Positions 22,229-36,547 of a stretch of 64,000 nucleotides of DNA are shown here, in pieces. The DNA is from Cheilinus undulatus (Eukaryota; Chordata; Actinopteri; Labriformes; Labridae), in assembly GCF_018320785.1 (NCBI RefSeq), contig NC_054870.1, forward strand, positions 227,320 through 291,319, in the 5' to 3' direction. Positions within the stretch are counted from its first letter, which is position 1. Each line of letters opens with the position of its first letter. Below the pieces are notes generated by a model. It made no database searches. It had not been told where the DNA came from and saw only the letters and a list, made by a program, of their open reading frames with translations. A program made the translations under genes and the position numbers.

Positions 22229-24277
22229 TAGGGATGCCCCGAAAATTCAGCCCCCAAAAATTTTTGGCCAAAAATGGCCCGAAAGTGCATTTTTGGTTTT
22301 CGGCCAAAGACTTTTATCACCGAAACAACAAGGCCGAAACACGACGTTGTGATGACGCAAGCAAAAACCACGGCCAGCACGTGCTTGGATCAGCGGTTCT
22401 CAAATAGGGGTACGCGTACGTGAAGGCACTCCAGGGGGGTACGCGAGATTTTAAAATACATGCAGACTTTTTAAGAAAAATAGCGCCTTTCTTTGCATGT
22501 CAGGAGCGACACGATTTTGCGAGTATATTACATACATTCTAAAATCACATTCGTGCTGCGAACGTCTGCGGTGTGTTTTCTCTGTCCTCTGATAAACACT
22601 GATATTTACTGGAGTGGAAGATAAAAGCAGGTTTGTCCCTGTCTGTCCTTCACTCTGTGCGTAACGCGGCGCTTTTACGCACAGCCAGGCTGTCAGTGCC
22701 GTTTTGTCTCACGGTTTCATTCACTGTGCCAGCCAAGTTTGTAAAAGGACTGACTTTTCATTCATTCTATGTCAAATATGATCAGTCAGAGTTATAATAT
22801 CGCACAGCTGAGGCTCGCGGTGAGAGGAGTTATCTCTCTCCACAGCACACAGACTGGCTCACCTGTTTGTGTTCCAGACTGGTCAGAGGAGTCATTTAGC
22901 TGGTTGATCTTATAAGTAGCATGTCTGAGGTCAGAGGAGACTGTAAATATTTCACTAAAGTCCCGGTAGTTTAGAAACAGCTCAAGCTGTGTGAGTTTTG
23001 CTCCAACGAGCGCACATGGTGGTGGTGGTGCCGATTTTTAAGGCAGACAGAGGAACAAAAACGTCGTCCTCTCCAACACCACCTGATGTTTGATATCCCC
23101 TCATATCTGTCTGTATCAGTTCTTGTGTTTTTGCCTCTTTTTTTTAGCCTGGTAGAGAGGGAGATAGGCAGCAGGCAGCCCCACATGTCCATATGAGTGC
23201 AAATGCGCTACTTAAATATCCGCAGCAATGTCGCGCTGTGAAATGATGTTGCAGGTGTGGAAGCTTGCTTTGACTCACTACAGGTTCTAAATGTAAATAT
23301 TTTGTGTAAATAATTTGCATGAAAAATTGCATGTAGAGTGTAAGGACCTTAAGTTTATAAACTGGAGTTAATATTTTGTAGGCTCTTAAATTTAATCACC
23401 CTAAAACATCCTGAGTCTCCCCCTTGGCAGAGAATGGTTTGATCCACACTGGAGCATGCCTGTCAATCACTGTATTCACAACCACTCCATTCATAAAAAG
23501 GTTTATGATTTATTTTTGTGAAGAGATGCTGATCTATAACTAAGTTCCTGATTTCAGTTTGAGAAGAGAGAAGTCTTTTTTATAATTTGTTCATATTTAC
23601 AGGTTTTTGGTTCTTTCTAACTCTATGTTTTATATATATTGTTCCAGAGAGACCGCTGCAGCCAATCAGTTTTGCACACTTCTGGGTTTAAAGCCTTTCC
23701 AGTCACTGTTCCCAACAGCTACATTAATTTGAATTCCCACATTTAGAGATGAGAAGATGTGCCATGACTTTAGTCATGCATTTTTAACATTTAAAATGTA
23801 TGAAAGAAAATCTAATATTTGTCATTTGAAAGTGTTTATCAGTTACAAAGTTTGATAAATCAGACGGCTGTCACAGCACTCTTTAATGTCTTCCTTTTTG
23901 GCCAAAAGCTTGGCGCTGTTTAGGGGGTACCTGGCAGAAAAAAATACTTCACAGGGGGTTCATGGTTGATAAAAGTTTGAGAACCACTGATTTACTGTAT
24001 ACATGAGAGCGGTCAAAGTTAAACATTTTATTTTTTATTTTATTTTATTTTATATTGTGTATTGTTGGAATGAAGTGCTTAATAAATATTTACATATTTT
24101 GTAATTGATTTATTCGTTGAAGCTTTAATATTAATTTTTGCAATTGCAATTGGTTTTAGTGAGGTTAGGACACAGTCATAGCCATAAATGCAATGGTACT
24201 AATAACTGGCATAATCATTTCTTTCGGTGTTTCGGTTTTCGGTTTCGGCCAAGAATTTTCATTTCGGTGCATCCCTA
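22229..24277. mobile_element. hAT element with perfect 8-bp target duplication
   Basis: The termini are TAGGGATGCCCCGAAAAT at the left and TTTCGGTGCATCCCTA at the right, which are inverted copies. GTCAGAAG at 22221-22228 and 24278-24285 is a perfect 8-bp duplication, diagnostic of hAT. CGAAA/TTTCGG motifs recur just inside both ends. No transposase remains; much of the interior is a second element. Confidence 0.9.
22391..23989. mobile_element. Second hAT-like element nested inside the first
   Basis: Its ends are CAGCGGTTCTCAAA at the left and TTTGAGAACCACTG at the right, the Charlie-type terminal form. A GGGGTACGCG...GGGGGTAC pair recurs internally near both ends. No 8-bp duplication is visible at the borders (GCTTGGAT and ATTTACTG). 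The interior carries only short ORFs. Confidence 0.7.
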
Positions 24278-24285
24278 GTCAGAAG

Positions 24286-26350
24286 TATTCTGATGAAGGA
24301 TTTCATTAAACGCCGTTGGAGGCATGCGCTCTGCTCACTGTGCTCGTGCACGCCAACAAGTGGTTTCTGTAAACCTGTGATACTATGTACCCTGGTCCCA
24401 CTGCAGGAGGGTTTGATGGAAAATAAATGTCGCCCAATCTTAGCAGTCACCATTGTTTACCAGCTTGCCATCACTTCAGCCGAACCACGCTAGTAGCTAC
24501 GGCCTTGTTCTCTTCAAATGGCGCTGATTGGTCCGTTCGTTCCCTGAGGATCAAGAATTTCATCTTGGAGGATCTGTCTGATGGCAAACATGAAGTGTAA
24601 CTAATCCACAGTCCAGTTTGGCTCTGGCTGAGGTCTGTACGTCCCTGAGTAAATCATGGGTGTGCAGTTAATCTGGTCTTGGACTAACATGCATTATAAA
24701 AGCCCAGTTTGAGCCAGACTGACACCATAACTCAAGGTTTTCAGACTGCATGTAAACGCAGCGAGCGCCAACAGCCCGGCAGCGGCTGTCTTAAATCACA
24801 GCACAGCCCTGCAGTCGTTTTTCATCATAGCCACGCAGGAACACATGTGGCAGCGTTTTCTGTCAGGTCTAAAAAGAAATCTACAAACACTGACTACAGA
24901 CACAAACTCACGGGGAAGCACAGAAGAGTTTATATGGTGTATCCATCAGTCACTGACTGATCTGTAGTTTTGTGTTTCCCTACCTGACCAGCTGACAGCT
25001 CCAACCATGACAGGAGAACTTCCTGCCAGACACTCTAGATATGTTCCTTAAACCCCCAGTTTAACACTTCTATTACATTTTAAAAAGTGAAAATACTGTA
25101 ACTTTTGTCTTCTGGGAGTGAATTTGTTTAAAAGGTCAGAGAGTGAAGGAGCTGGAAGCTGTGAGATCCTTTAAACACAGAAACACGGGGAACTCCTGCA
25201 GCTGTCTTTCCCTCAACTTACTTGAATAGATTAGCACCAAAGTGGAAAAAGCTGTTTGCTTCCTAAATAATAAGTTGGCAAAATCCTGGAAATAAGAAAG
25301 TGGTTGAGCCACAGAGCCCAGGCCCAGAGGTGTAATCCAGTCCAAATCTGTTTCTCTTTCTCTCTCAGACGAGCTCTGTTGCCAGCTGGACGGTGTAATA
25401 ACAGTTTTCTCAGGACACAGCAGGCTGAAACACAGAGCCTCATTCATGAAGAGCATGTTTGCACAGATCTGATCTCTGCTCATGCGTATGCACACACTAA
25501 CAACTACAGCAGGATACATCCATATTTCCTCCTGATAAAACATATGTGCAGAATGAAAATAGGCTCTGAAACAAACACGTCAGGGTTCTGTGGGAAAATC
25601 AGAAAAAGGCTGAAGAAATGAGGCCAAGGTTAATATATGACATGAACGATTAAAAGTCTTCACACACTGGATCACTCAGACCTTCCACACTGAGTCCGAC
25701 GTGTTTTCATTTCGCCTTCACTACGAAAAATCGTAGAATGTGGCAAATAGTTTGGTACTGTGAGCCTGTCTCTGTCACTCCTTTAAAATGCTGCTGGGTC
25801 CATCCTGACAGAGAGCTTCATACAGCACACACTCATGCACCATAGCACTGAGCTGAGTTAGAGAGATGGAGAACAACTTTTTACTTCAGCCTCTGCTCTG
25901 ACCTGAGAGTAGGCTACAGACTTCAGCCTTCATCTGTCATATCTCCATGGCTGATATCCACATAATACACCAGCAAACTACCGAGTTTAAAGTCAGGTGT
26001 CAGAGAGAGAGAGTGAGAGAGAGAGAGAAGGAGGAGGGGTCAGGTGGCGGTGAGCAAGCGAGGAGGATTCAGCAGGCAGTTTTGATCATCAATCACCCAT
26101 TTAAATGACTTGGACTGGTGTGAAATTTCACATAAAATCAAACCTGTTCCAAAAAAATAATGATTTAGTAATGAAAGATTTCTGTGCCAGTGTGCAAACA
26201 TGATGAGAACAACATGAGCTCAATTTCTTTTTTTAACATTAAAATGAAAAACAGACACAGTTAAAGCAACATCCTGACAGTGAATATATTTCCATGGACT
26301 TGAGTTTCCTGGTTTTGACCAGGTTCTTAAAGGGCCCACTCACATAAGAC
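24286..26350. other. No gene seen
   Basis: The stretch shows short ORFs without recognisable motifs and a GA-rich microsatellite near 26003-26030. Nothing else is supported. Confidence 0.4.
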
Positions 26351-26364
26351 AGTCCATATTATGC

Positions 26365-26860
26365 TCAAGCATGTTTGACCCCAAAGACTGGTAACTGTAG
26401 CACTTCTAAGGCCCTGGCCTGGATGAAAAAGGTGGGTTTCTGCAAGGTGTGCTGTGGTATCTGGCACCACAATGTTTGCCTCAGATTCTCTGAGTCCTGT
26501 AAGTTATGAGGTGGAGCCTGCTTGGATTGGACTTGTTTGTAGAGCACATCCCACAGAGAGACCTCTGTTGCTGTGCTCCTCAAACCATTCCTGAACCATT
26601 TTTGGGTTGTGGTGTTCCACATTATCCTGCAAGAAGAGGCCACAGCAATCAGGGAAAACCATTCCCATGAAAAGGGGTACATGGTCTGCAACAATGCTAA
26701 GGTCGTTGGTAAGTGTCAAACTAACATCCACAAAAGGGTTGTCCACAGCATCGCACTACCTTATTCCGGTAGAGCATCCTGGTACCATGGCGGCACACAC
26801 ACACCTGACCATCCAGGGAAAGTACAACAATAATTAGACCAGGCCACCGTCTTCTATTGC
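26365..26860 (-). pseudogene. Tc1-like transposase C-terminal remnant
   Basis: Minus-strand frames give HVPLFMGMVFPDCCGLF then LQDNVEHHNPKMVQEWFEEH. After a frameshift they give LWDVLYKQVQSKQAPPHNLQ and LRQTLWCQIPQHTLQKP. This is the second-aspartate block (family form FQQDNAPCH) and the C-terminal LWDVL-KQV...PPHNLQDL-WCQIPQHTF block of a Tc1 subfamily. The catalytic D is kept in QDN, but the LNPIEHLWD glutamate block is damaged. The 5' part is absent, and the 28-bp minisatellite begins about 35 bases from it. Confidence 0.8.
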
Positions 26861-26894
26861 AACTGTGGTCCAGTACTGTGGTCCGGACTAGAAC

Positions 26895-29800
26895 TCTCAA
26901 CAATTACCCCAAATCCACCATCCCTGAACCACTACCCCAAACCCACCATCCCTCAACCATTACCCTAAACCCACCATCCCTCAACCACTACCCTAAACCC
27001 TCCATCCCTCAACCACTACCCTAAACCCTCCATCCCTCAACCACGACCCCAAACCCACCATCCCTCAACCACTACCCTAAACCCACCATCCCTCAACCAC
27101 TACCCTAAACCCTCCATCCCTCAACCATTACCCTAAACCCACCATCCCTCAACCACTACCCCAAACCCACCATGCCTCAACCACTACCCTAAACCCACCA
27201 TCCCTCAACCACTACCCTAAACCCCCGCCTTAACCATTACCCTAAACCCACCATCCCTTAACCATTACCCTAAACCCACCATCCCTCAACCACTATCCGA
27301 AACCCTCCATCCCTAAAACACTACACTAATCCCACCATCCCTAAACCACTACCCCAAACCCACCATGCCTCAACCACTACCCTAAACCCACCATCCCTCA
27401 ACCACTACCCTAAACCCCCGCCTTAACCATTACCCTAAACCCACCATCCCTTAACCATTACCCTAAACCCACCATCCCTCAACCACTATCCGAAACCCTC
27501 CATCCCTAAAACACTACCCAAAATCCACCAACCCTAAGCCACTACCCCAAACCCTCCATCCCTCAACCACTACCCAAAATCCACCAACCCTAAGCCACTA
27601 CCCTGAACCCTCCATTCCTCAACCACTAACCTAAACCCACCATCTTTCAACCACTACCCTAATCCCACCATCCCTCAACCACTAACCTAAACCCACCATC
27701 TTTCAACCACTACCCTAAAGCCTCCATCCCTCAACCACTACCCTAAACCCTCCATCCCTCAACCACTACCCTCAACCAACCATCTTTCAACCACTACCCT
27801 AAACCCACCATTCCTCAACCACTACCCTAAACCCACCATACCTCAACCATTACCCTCAACCCACCATCTTTCAACCACTAACCTAAACCCACCATCCCTC
27901 AACCACTACCCTAAACCCTCCATCCCTCAACCACTACCCTAAACCCACCATCCCACAACCACTAGCCTAAACCCACCATCCCTCAACCATTACCCTAAAC
28001 CCAACATATTTCAACCACTAACCTTAACCCACCATCCCTCAACCACTAACCTAAACCCTCCATCCCTCAACCACTACCCCAAACCCTCCATCCCTTTACC
28101 ATTACCCTAAACCCTCCATCCCTCAACCACTACCCGAAACCCTCCATCCCTCAACCACTACCCTAAACCCTCCATCCCTCAACCATTACCCTAAACCCAC
28201 CATCCCTCAACCATTACCCTAAACCCTCCATCCCTCAACGACTACCCCAAGCCCTCCATCCCTTAACCATAAACCTAAACCCAACATCCCTCAACCACTA
28301 CCCTAAACCCACCATCCCTCAACCACTACCCTAAACCCTCCATCCCTCAACCATTACCCTAAACCCTCCATCCCTCAACCACTATCCTAAACACACCATC
28401 TTTCAACCACTACCCTAATCCCACCATCTTTCAACCACTACCCTAAATCCTCCATCCCTAAACCACTACCCTAAACCCTCCATCCCTCAACCACTACCCT
28501 AAACCCACCATCTTTCAACCACTACCCTAAACCCACCATCCCTCAACCACTACCTTAAACCCTCCATCCCTCAACCACTAATCTAATCCCACCATGTTTC
28601 AACCACTACCCTAATCCCACCATCTTTCAACCTCTACCCTAAACCCTCCATCCCTCAACCACTACCCTAAACCCTCCATCCCTCAACCACTACCCTAAAC
28701 CCTCCATCCCTCAACCACGACCCTAAACCCACCATCCCTCAACCACTACCCCAAACCCACCATCTGTCAACCACTACCCTAAACCCTCCATCCCTCAACC
28801 ACTAACCTAAACCCCCGCCTTAACCATTACCCCAAACCCACCATCCCCTCAACCACTACCCCAAACCCTCCATCCCTCAACCACTACCCTAAACCCTCCA
28901 TCCCTCAACCATTACCGTAAACCCACCATCCCTCAACCGTTACCCTAAACCCTCCATCCCTCAACCACTGCCCTGAACCCACCATCCCTCAACCATTAAC
29001 CTAAACCCTCCATCCCTCAACCACTACCCTGAACCCACCATCCCTCAACCATTAACCTAAACCCACCATCCCTCAACCACTACCCTAAACCCACCATCCC
29101 TCAACCATTACCCTAATTCCACCATCTCTCAACCACTAACCTAAACCCACCATCCCTCAACCACTACCATAAAACCCACCATCCCTCAACCATTACCCTA
29201 AACCAACCATCCCTCAACCACTACCCTAAACCCCCACCTTAACCATTACCCCAAACCCACCATCCCTCAACCACTACCCGAAACCCTCCATCCCTAAACC
29301 ACTACCCAAAATCCACCAACCCTAAGCCACTACCCCAAACCCTCCATCCCTCAACCACTACCCTAAACCCTCCATCCCTCAACCACTACCCTAAACCCTC
29401 CATCCCTCAACCATTACCCTAAACCCACCATCCCTCAACCACTAACCTAAACCCACCATCTTTCAACCACTACCCTAATCCCACCATTTTTCAACCACTA
29501 CCCTAATCCCACCATCTTTCAACCACTACCCTTATCCCACCATCTTTCAACCTCTACCCTGAACCATCCATCCCTCAACCACTACCCTAAACCCTCCATC
29601 CCTCAACCACTACCCTAAACCCTCCATCCCTCAACCACTACCCTAAACCCTCCATCCCTCAACCATTACCCTAAACCCACCATCCCTCAACCGTTACCCT
29701 AAACCCTCCATCCCTCAACCACTACCCTGAACCCACCATCCCTCAACCATTAACTTAAACCCACCATCCCTCAACCACTAACCTAAACCCACCATCCCTC

Positions 29801-32800
29801 AACCACTACCCTAAACCCACCATCCCTCAACCACTACCCTAAACCCACCATCCCTCAACCATTACCCTAAACCCACCATCCCTCAACCACTACCCTAAAC
29901 CCCCGCCTTAACCATTTCCCCAAACCCACCATCCCTCAACCACTACCCGAAACCCTCCATCCCTCAACCACTACCCTAAACCCTCCATCCCTCAACCATT
30001 AACCTAAACCCACCATCCCTCAACCACTAACCTAAACCCACCATCCCTCAACCACTACCCTAAACCCACCATCCCTCAACCACTACCCTAAACCCACCAT
30101 CCCTCAACCATTACCCTAAACCCACCATCCCTCAACCACTACCCTAAACCCCCGCCTTAACCTTTTCCCCAAACCCACCATCCCTCAACCACTACCCCAA
30201 ACCCTCCATCCCTCACCCACTACCCTAAACCCTCCATCCCTCAACCATTACCCTAAACCCACCATCCCTCAACCGTTACCCTAAACCCTCCATCCCTCAA
30301 CCACTACCCTGAACCCACCATCCCTCAACCATTAACCTAAACCCACCATCCCTCAACCACTACCCTAAACCCACCATCTTTCAACCACTACCCTAAACCC
30401 ACCATCCCTCAACCACTACCCTAAACCCTCCATCCCTCAACCACTACCCTAAACCCACCATCCCTCAACCAGTACCCCAAACCCACCATCCCTCAACCAT
30501 TACCCTAAATCCACCATCTTTCAACCACTAACCTTAACCCACCATCCCTCAACCACTAACCTAATTCCTCCATCCCTCAACCACTACCCCAAACCCTCCA
30601 TCCCTTAACCATTACCCTAAACCCTCCATCCCTCAACCACTACCCTAAACCCTCCATCCCTCAACCACTACCCTAAACCCTCCATCCCTCAACCATTACC
30701 CTAAACCCACCATCCCTCAACCATTACCCTAAACCCTCCATCCCTCAACCACTACCCCAAGCCCTCCATCCCTTAACCATAACCCTAAACCCAACATCCC
30801 TCAACCACTACCCTAAACCCTCCATCCCTCAACCACTACCCCAAACCCTCCATCCCTTAACCATTACCCTAAACCCTCCATCCCTCAACCACTACCCGAA
30901 ACCCTCCATCCCTAAACCACTACCCATAATCCACCAACCCTATGCCACTACCCCAAACCCTCCATCCCTTAACCACTACCCTAAACCCTCCATCCCTTAA
31001 CCACTACCCTAAACCCTACATCCCTCAACCATAACCCTAAACCCACCATCCCTCAACCACTAACCTAAACCCACCATCTTTCAACCACTACCCTAATCCC
31101 ACCATATTTCAACCACTACCCTAATCCCACCATCTTTCAACCACTACCTTAAACCCTCCATCCCTCAACCACTACCCTAAACCCTCCATCCCTCAACCAC
31201 TACCCTAAACCCTCCATCCCTCAACCACTACCCTAAACCCACCATCCCTCAACCATTACCCTAATTCCACCATCTCTCAAACACTAACCTAAACCCACCA
31301 TCCCTCAACCACTACCCTAAACCCACCATCACTCAACTACTACCCTAAACCCACCATCCCTCAACCACTACCCTAAACCCCCGCCTTAACCATTACCCCA
31401 AACCCACCATCCCTCAACCACTTACCTAAACCCACCATCCCTCAACCATTACCCTAAACCCTCCATCCCTCAACCACTACCCTAAACCCACCATCCCTCA
31501 ACCACTACCCTAAACCCACCATCCCTCAACCATTACCCTAAACCCACCATCTTTCAACCACTAACCTTAACCCACCATCCCTCAACCTCTAACCTAAACC
31601 CTTCATCCCTCAACCAATACCCCAAACCCTCCATCCCTTAACCATTACCCTAAACCCACCATCTTTCAACCACTAACCTTAACCCACCATCCCTCAACCT
31701 CTAACCCAAACCCTCCATCCCTTAACCATTACCCTAAACCCTCCATCCCTCAACCACTACCCAAAACCCACCATCCGTCAACCACTACCCTAAACCCTCC
31801 ATCCCTCAACCACTACCCTAAACCCCCGCCTTAACCATTACCCCAAACCCACCATCCCCTCAACCACTACCCCAAACCCTCCATCCCTCAACCACTACCC
31901 TAAACCCTCCATCCCTCAACCATTACCCTAAACCCTCCATCCCTCAACCGTTACCCTAAACCCTCCATCCCTCAACCACTACCCTGAACCCACCATCCCT
32001 CAACCATTAACCTAAACCCACCATCCCTCAACCACTAACCTAAACCCTCCATCCCTCTACCACTACCCTAAACCCACCATCCCTCAACCACTACCCTAAA
32101 CCCACCATCCCTCAACCATTACCCTAAACCCACCATCTTTCAACCACTAACCTTAACCCACCATCCCTCAACCACTAACCTAAACCATCCATCCCACAAC
32201 CACTACCCCAAACCCTCCATCCCTTAACCATTACCCTAAACCCTCCATCCCTCAACCACTACCCGAAACCCTCCATCCCTAAACCACTACCCAAAATCCA
32301 CCAACCCTAAGCCATTACCCCAAACCCTCCATCCCTCAACCACTACCCTAAACCCTCCATCCCTCAACCACTACCCTAAACCCTCCATCCCTCAACCATT
32401 ACCCTAAACCCACCATCCCTCAAACACTAACCTAAACCCACCATCTTTCAACCACTACCCTAATCCCACCATCTTTCAACCACTACCCTATTCCCACCAT
32501 CTTTCAACCTCTACCCTGAACCATCCATCCCTCAACCACTACCCTAAACCCTCCATCCCTCAACCACTACCCTAAACCCTCCATCCCTCAACCACTACCC
32601 TAAACCCACCATCCCTCAACCACTACCCCAAACCCACCATCCGTCAACCACTACCCTAAACCCTCCATCCCTCAATCACTACCCTAAACCCCCGCCTTAA
32701 CCATTACCCCAAACCCACCATCCCCTCAACCACTACCCCAAACCCTCCATCCCTCACCCACTACCCTAAACCCTCCATCCCTCAACCATTACCCTAAACC

Positions 32801-35800
32801 CACCATCCCTCAACCGTTACCCTAAACCCTCCATCCCTCAACCACTACCCTGAACCCACCATCCCTCAACCACTACCCCAAACCCTCGATCCCTCACCCA
32901 CTACCCTAAACCCTCCATCCCTCAACCATTACCCTAAACCCACCATCCCTCAACCGTTACCCTAAACCCTCCATCCCTCAACCACTACCCTGAACCCACC
33001 ATCCCTCAACCATTAACCTAAACCCACCATCCCTCAACCACTACCCTAAACCCACCATCCCTCAACCATTACCCTAAACCCACCATCCCTCAACCACTAC
33101 CCTAAACCCCCGCCTTAACCATTTCCCCAAACCCACCATCCCTCAACCACTACCCGAAACCCTCCATCCCTCAACCACTTACCTAAACCCACCATCCCTC
33201 AACCATTACCCTAAACCCTCCATCCCTCAACCACTACCCTAAACCCACCATCCCTCAACCACTACCCAAAACCCACCATCCGTCAACCACTACCCTAAAC
33301 CCTCCATCCCTCAACCACTACCCTAAACCCACCATCCCTCAACCATTACCCTAATTCCACCATCTCTCAACCACTAACCTAAACCCACCATCCCTCAACC
33401 ACTACCCTAAACCCTCCATCCCTCAACCATTACCCTAAACCAACCATCCCTCAACCACTACCCTAAACCCCCACCTTAACCATTACCCCAAACCCACCAT
33501 CCCTCAACCACTACCCTAAACCCTCCATCCCTAAACCACTACCCAAAATCCACCAACCCTAAGCCACTACCCCAAACCCTCCATCCCTCAACCACTACCC
33601 TAAACCCTCCATCCCTCAACCACTACCCTAAACCCTCCATCCCTCAACCATTACCCTAAACCCACCATCCCTCAACCACTAACCTAAACCCACCATCTTT
33701 CAACCACTACCCTAATCCCACCATTTTTCAACCACTACCCTAATCCCACCATCTTTCAACCACTACCCTTATCCCACCATCTTTCAACCTCTACCCTGAA
33801 CCATCCATCCCTCAACCACTACCCTAAACCCACTATCTCTCAACCACTACCATTAACCATCCATCCCTCAACCACTACCCTAAACCCACCATCCCTCACC
33901 CATTACCCTAAACCCTCCATCCCTCAACCACTACCCTAAACCCCCCATCCCTCACTCTCTCCCCTAAACCCCCGCCCTAACCATTACCCCAAACCCACCA
34001 TCCCCTCAACCACTACCCCAAACCCTCCATCCCTCACCCACTACCCTAAACCCTCCATCCCTCAACCACTACCCTAAACCCACCATCCCTCAACCGTTAC
34101 CCTAAACCCTCCATCCCTCACCCACTACCCTAAACCCTCCATCCCTCAACCATTACCCTAAACCCACCATCCCTCAACCACTAACCTAAACCCACCATCC
34201 CTCAACCACTACCCTAAACCCACCATCCCTCAACCACTACCCTAAACCCACCATCCCTCAACCAATACCCTAAACCCACCATCCATCAACCACTACCCTA
34301 AACCCCCCCCCAATCCACATCCCCCAACCCACCAACCCTAAGCCACTACCCCAAACCCTCCATCCCTTAACCACTACCCTAAACCCTCCATCCCTCAACC
34401 ACTACCCTAAACCCACCATCCCTCAACCACTAACCTAAACCCACCATCCCTCAACCACTACCCTAAACCCACCATCCCTCAACCACTACCCTAAACCCAC
34501 CATCCCTCAACCACTACCCTAAACCCACCATCCCTCAACCACTACCCTAAACCCCGCCTTGACCTTTTCCCCAAACCCACCATCCTCAACCACTACCCCA
34601 AACCCTCCATCCTCACCCACTACCCTAAACCCTCCATCCCTCAACCATTACCCTAAACCCACCATCCCTCAACCTTTACCCTAAACCCTCCATCCCTCAA
34701 CCACTACCCTAAACCCACCATCCCTCAACCATTAACCTAAACCCACCATCCCTCAACCACTACCCTAAACCCACCATCTTTCAACCACTACCCTAAACCC
34801 ACCATCCCTCAACCACTACCCTAAACCCTCCATCCCTCAACCACTACCCTAAACCCACCATCCCTCAACCACTACCCTAAACCCACCATCCCTCAACCAC
34901 TAACCTAAACCCACCATCCCTCAACCATTACCCTAAACCCACCATCCCTCAACCACTACCCTAAACCCACCATCTTTCAACCACTAACCTAAACCCACCA
35001 TCCCTCAACCACTACCCTAAACCCACCATCCCTCAACCATTACCCTAAACCCACCATCCCTCAACTACAACCCTAAACCCACCATCCCTCAACCATTAAC
35101 CTAAACCCACCATCCCTCAACCACTACCCTAAACCCACCATCCCTCAACCATTACCCTAAACCCACCATCCCTCAACCACTACCCTAAACCCACCATCCC
35201 TCAACCACTACCCTAAACCCTCCATCCCACAACCATTACCCTAAACCCACCATCTTTCAACCACTACCCTAAACCCACATCCCTCAACCTTTACCCTAAA
35301 CCCACCATCCCTCAACCACTAACCTAAACCCACCATCCCTCAACCACTACCCTAAACCCACCATCCCTCAACCACTACCCTAAACCCTCCATCCCTCAAC
35401 CATTATCCTAAACCCACCATCTTTCAACCACTACCCTAAACCCACCATCCCTCAACCATTACCCTAAACCCACCATCCCTCAACCACTAACCTAAACCCA
35501 CCATCTTTCAACCACTACCCTAAACCCACCATCCCTCAACCACTACCCTAAACCCACCATCCCTCAACCATTACCCTAAACCCACCCTCCCTCAACCACA
35601 ACCCTAAACCCACCATCCCTCAACCATTTACCTAAACCCACCATCCCTCAACCACTACCCTAAACCCACCATCCCTCAACCATTACCCTAAACCCACCAT
35701 CCCTCAACCACTACCCTAAACCCACCATCCCTCAACCACTACCCTAAACCCTCCATCCCTCAACCATTACCCTAAACCCACCATCTTTCAACCACTACCC

Positions 35801-36290
35801 TAAACCCACCATCCCTCAACCTTTACCCTAAACCCACCATCCCTCAACCACTAACCTAAACCCACCATCCCTCAACCACTACCCTAAACCCACCATCCCT
35901 CAACCACTACCCTAAACCCTCCATCCCTCAACCATTATCCTAAACCCACCATCTTTCAACCACTACCCTAAACCCACCATCCCTCAACCTTTACCCTAAA
36001 CCCACCATCCCTCAACCACTAACCTAAACCCACCATCTTTCAACCACTACCCTAAACCCACCATCCCTCAACCACTACCCTAAACCCACCATCCCTCAAC
36101 CATTACCCTAAACCCACCATCTTTCAACCACTAACCTTAACCCACCATCCCTCAACCGCTAACCTAAACCCACCATCTTTCAACCACTACCCTAAACCCA
36201 CCATCCCTCAACCACTACCCTAAACCCACCATCCCTCAACCATTACCCTAAAACCACCACCTTTAACCACTACCCTTAACCCACCATCCC
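26895..36290. repeat. Minisatellite of 28-bp units, about 335 copies
   Basis: The unit is CCCTCCATCCCTCAACCACT followed by ACCCTAAA. Common variants are CACCATC for CTCCATC, CTTTCAACC, and ATTACCC for CTACCC, with occasional shortened units (CCCCGCCTTAACCATT). Each unit carries CCCTAAACCC, a telomere-like word, but the whole is not a telomere repeat. The complementary strand is G-rich with four GGG tracts per unit. No open frame spans it. It ends about 258 bases from the LTBP-like exon, on the side where that exon's downstream intron lies. Confidence 0.97.
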
Positions 36291-36547
36291 TGTCAGGAAG
36301 GGAGTTCTGGTGCTGTGATCACGGAGGGCAGGTGCCTGCTGGTCAGTACTTTCAGTTAAAGGTGAGGAGGTTTAAAATAAGTCATTATGCTCCAAAAAAG
36401 CTGTTATGTCTATTTCCTGGTTCATTCAGAGTAAAAGAAGTGATATTTTAACTGATAAGTTTGATTTAGAGATGAAGGAGGGTTTTATAAGTTTTCCTTT
36501 GGCTGCTGCAGCTTTACACCTACTCAACAGTGTAACAGTCCACTTAC

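Noticed and set aside
26895..36290. Interstitial telomere
   Set aside because: CCCTAAA occurs once per 28-bp unit, embedded in unrelated sequence; this is a minisatellite, not a TTAGGG tract.
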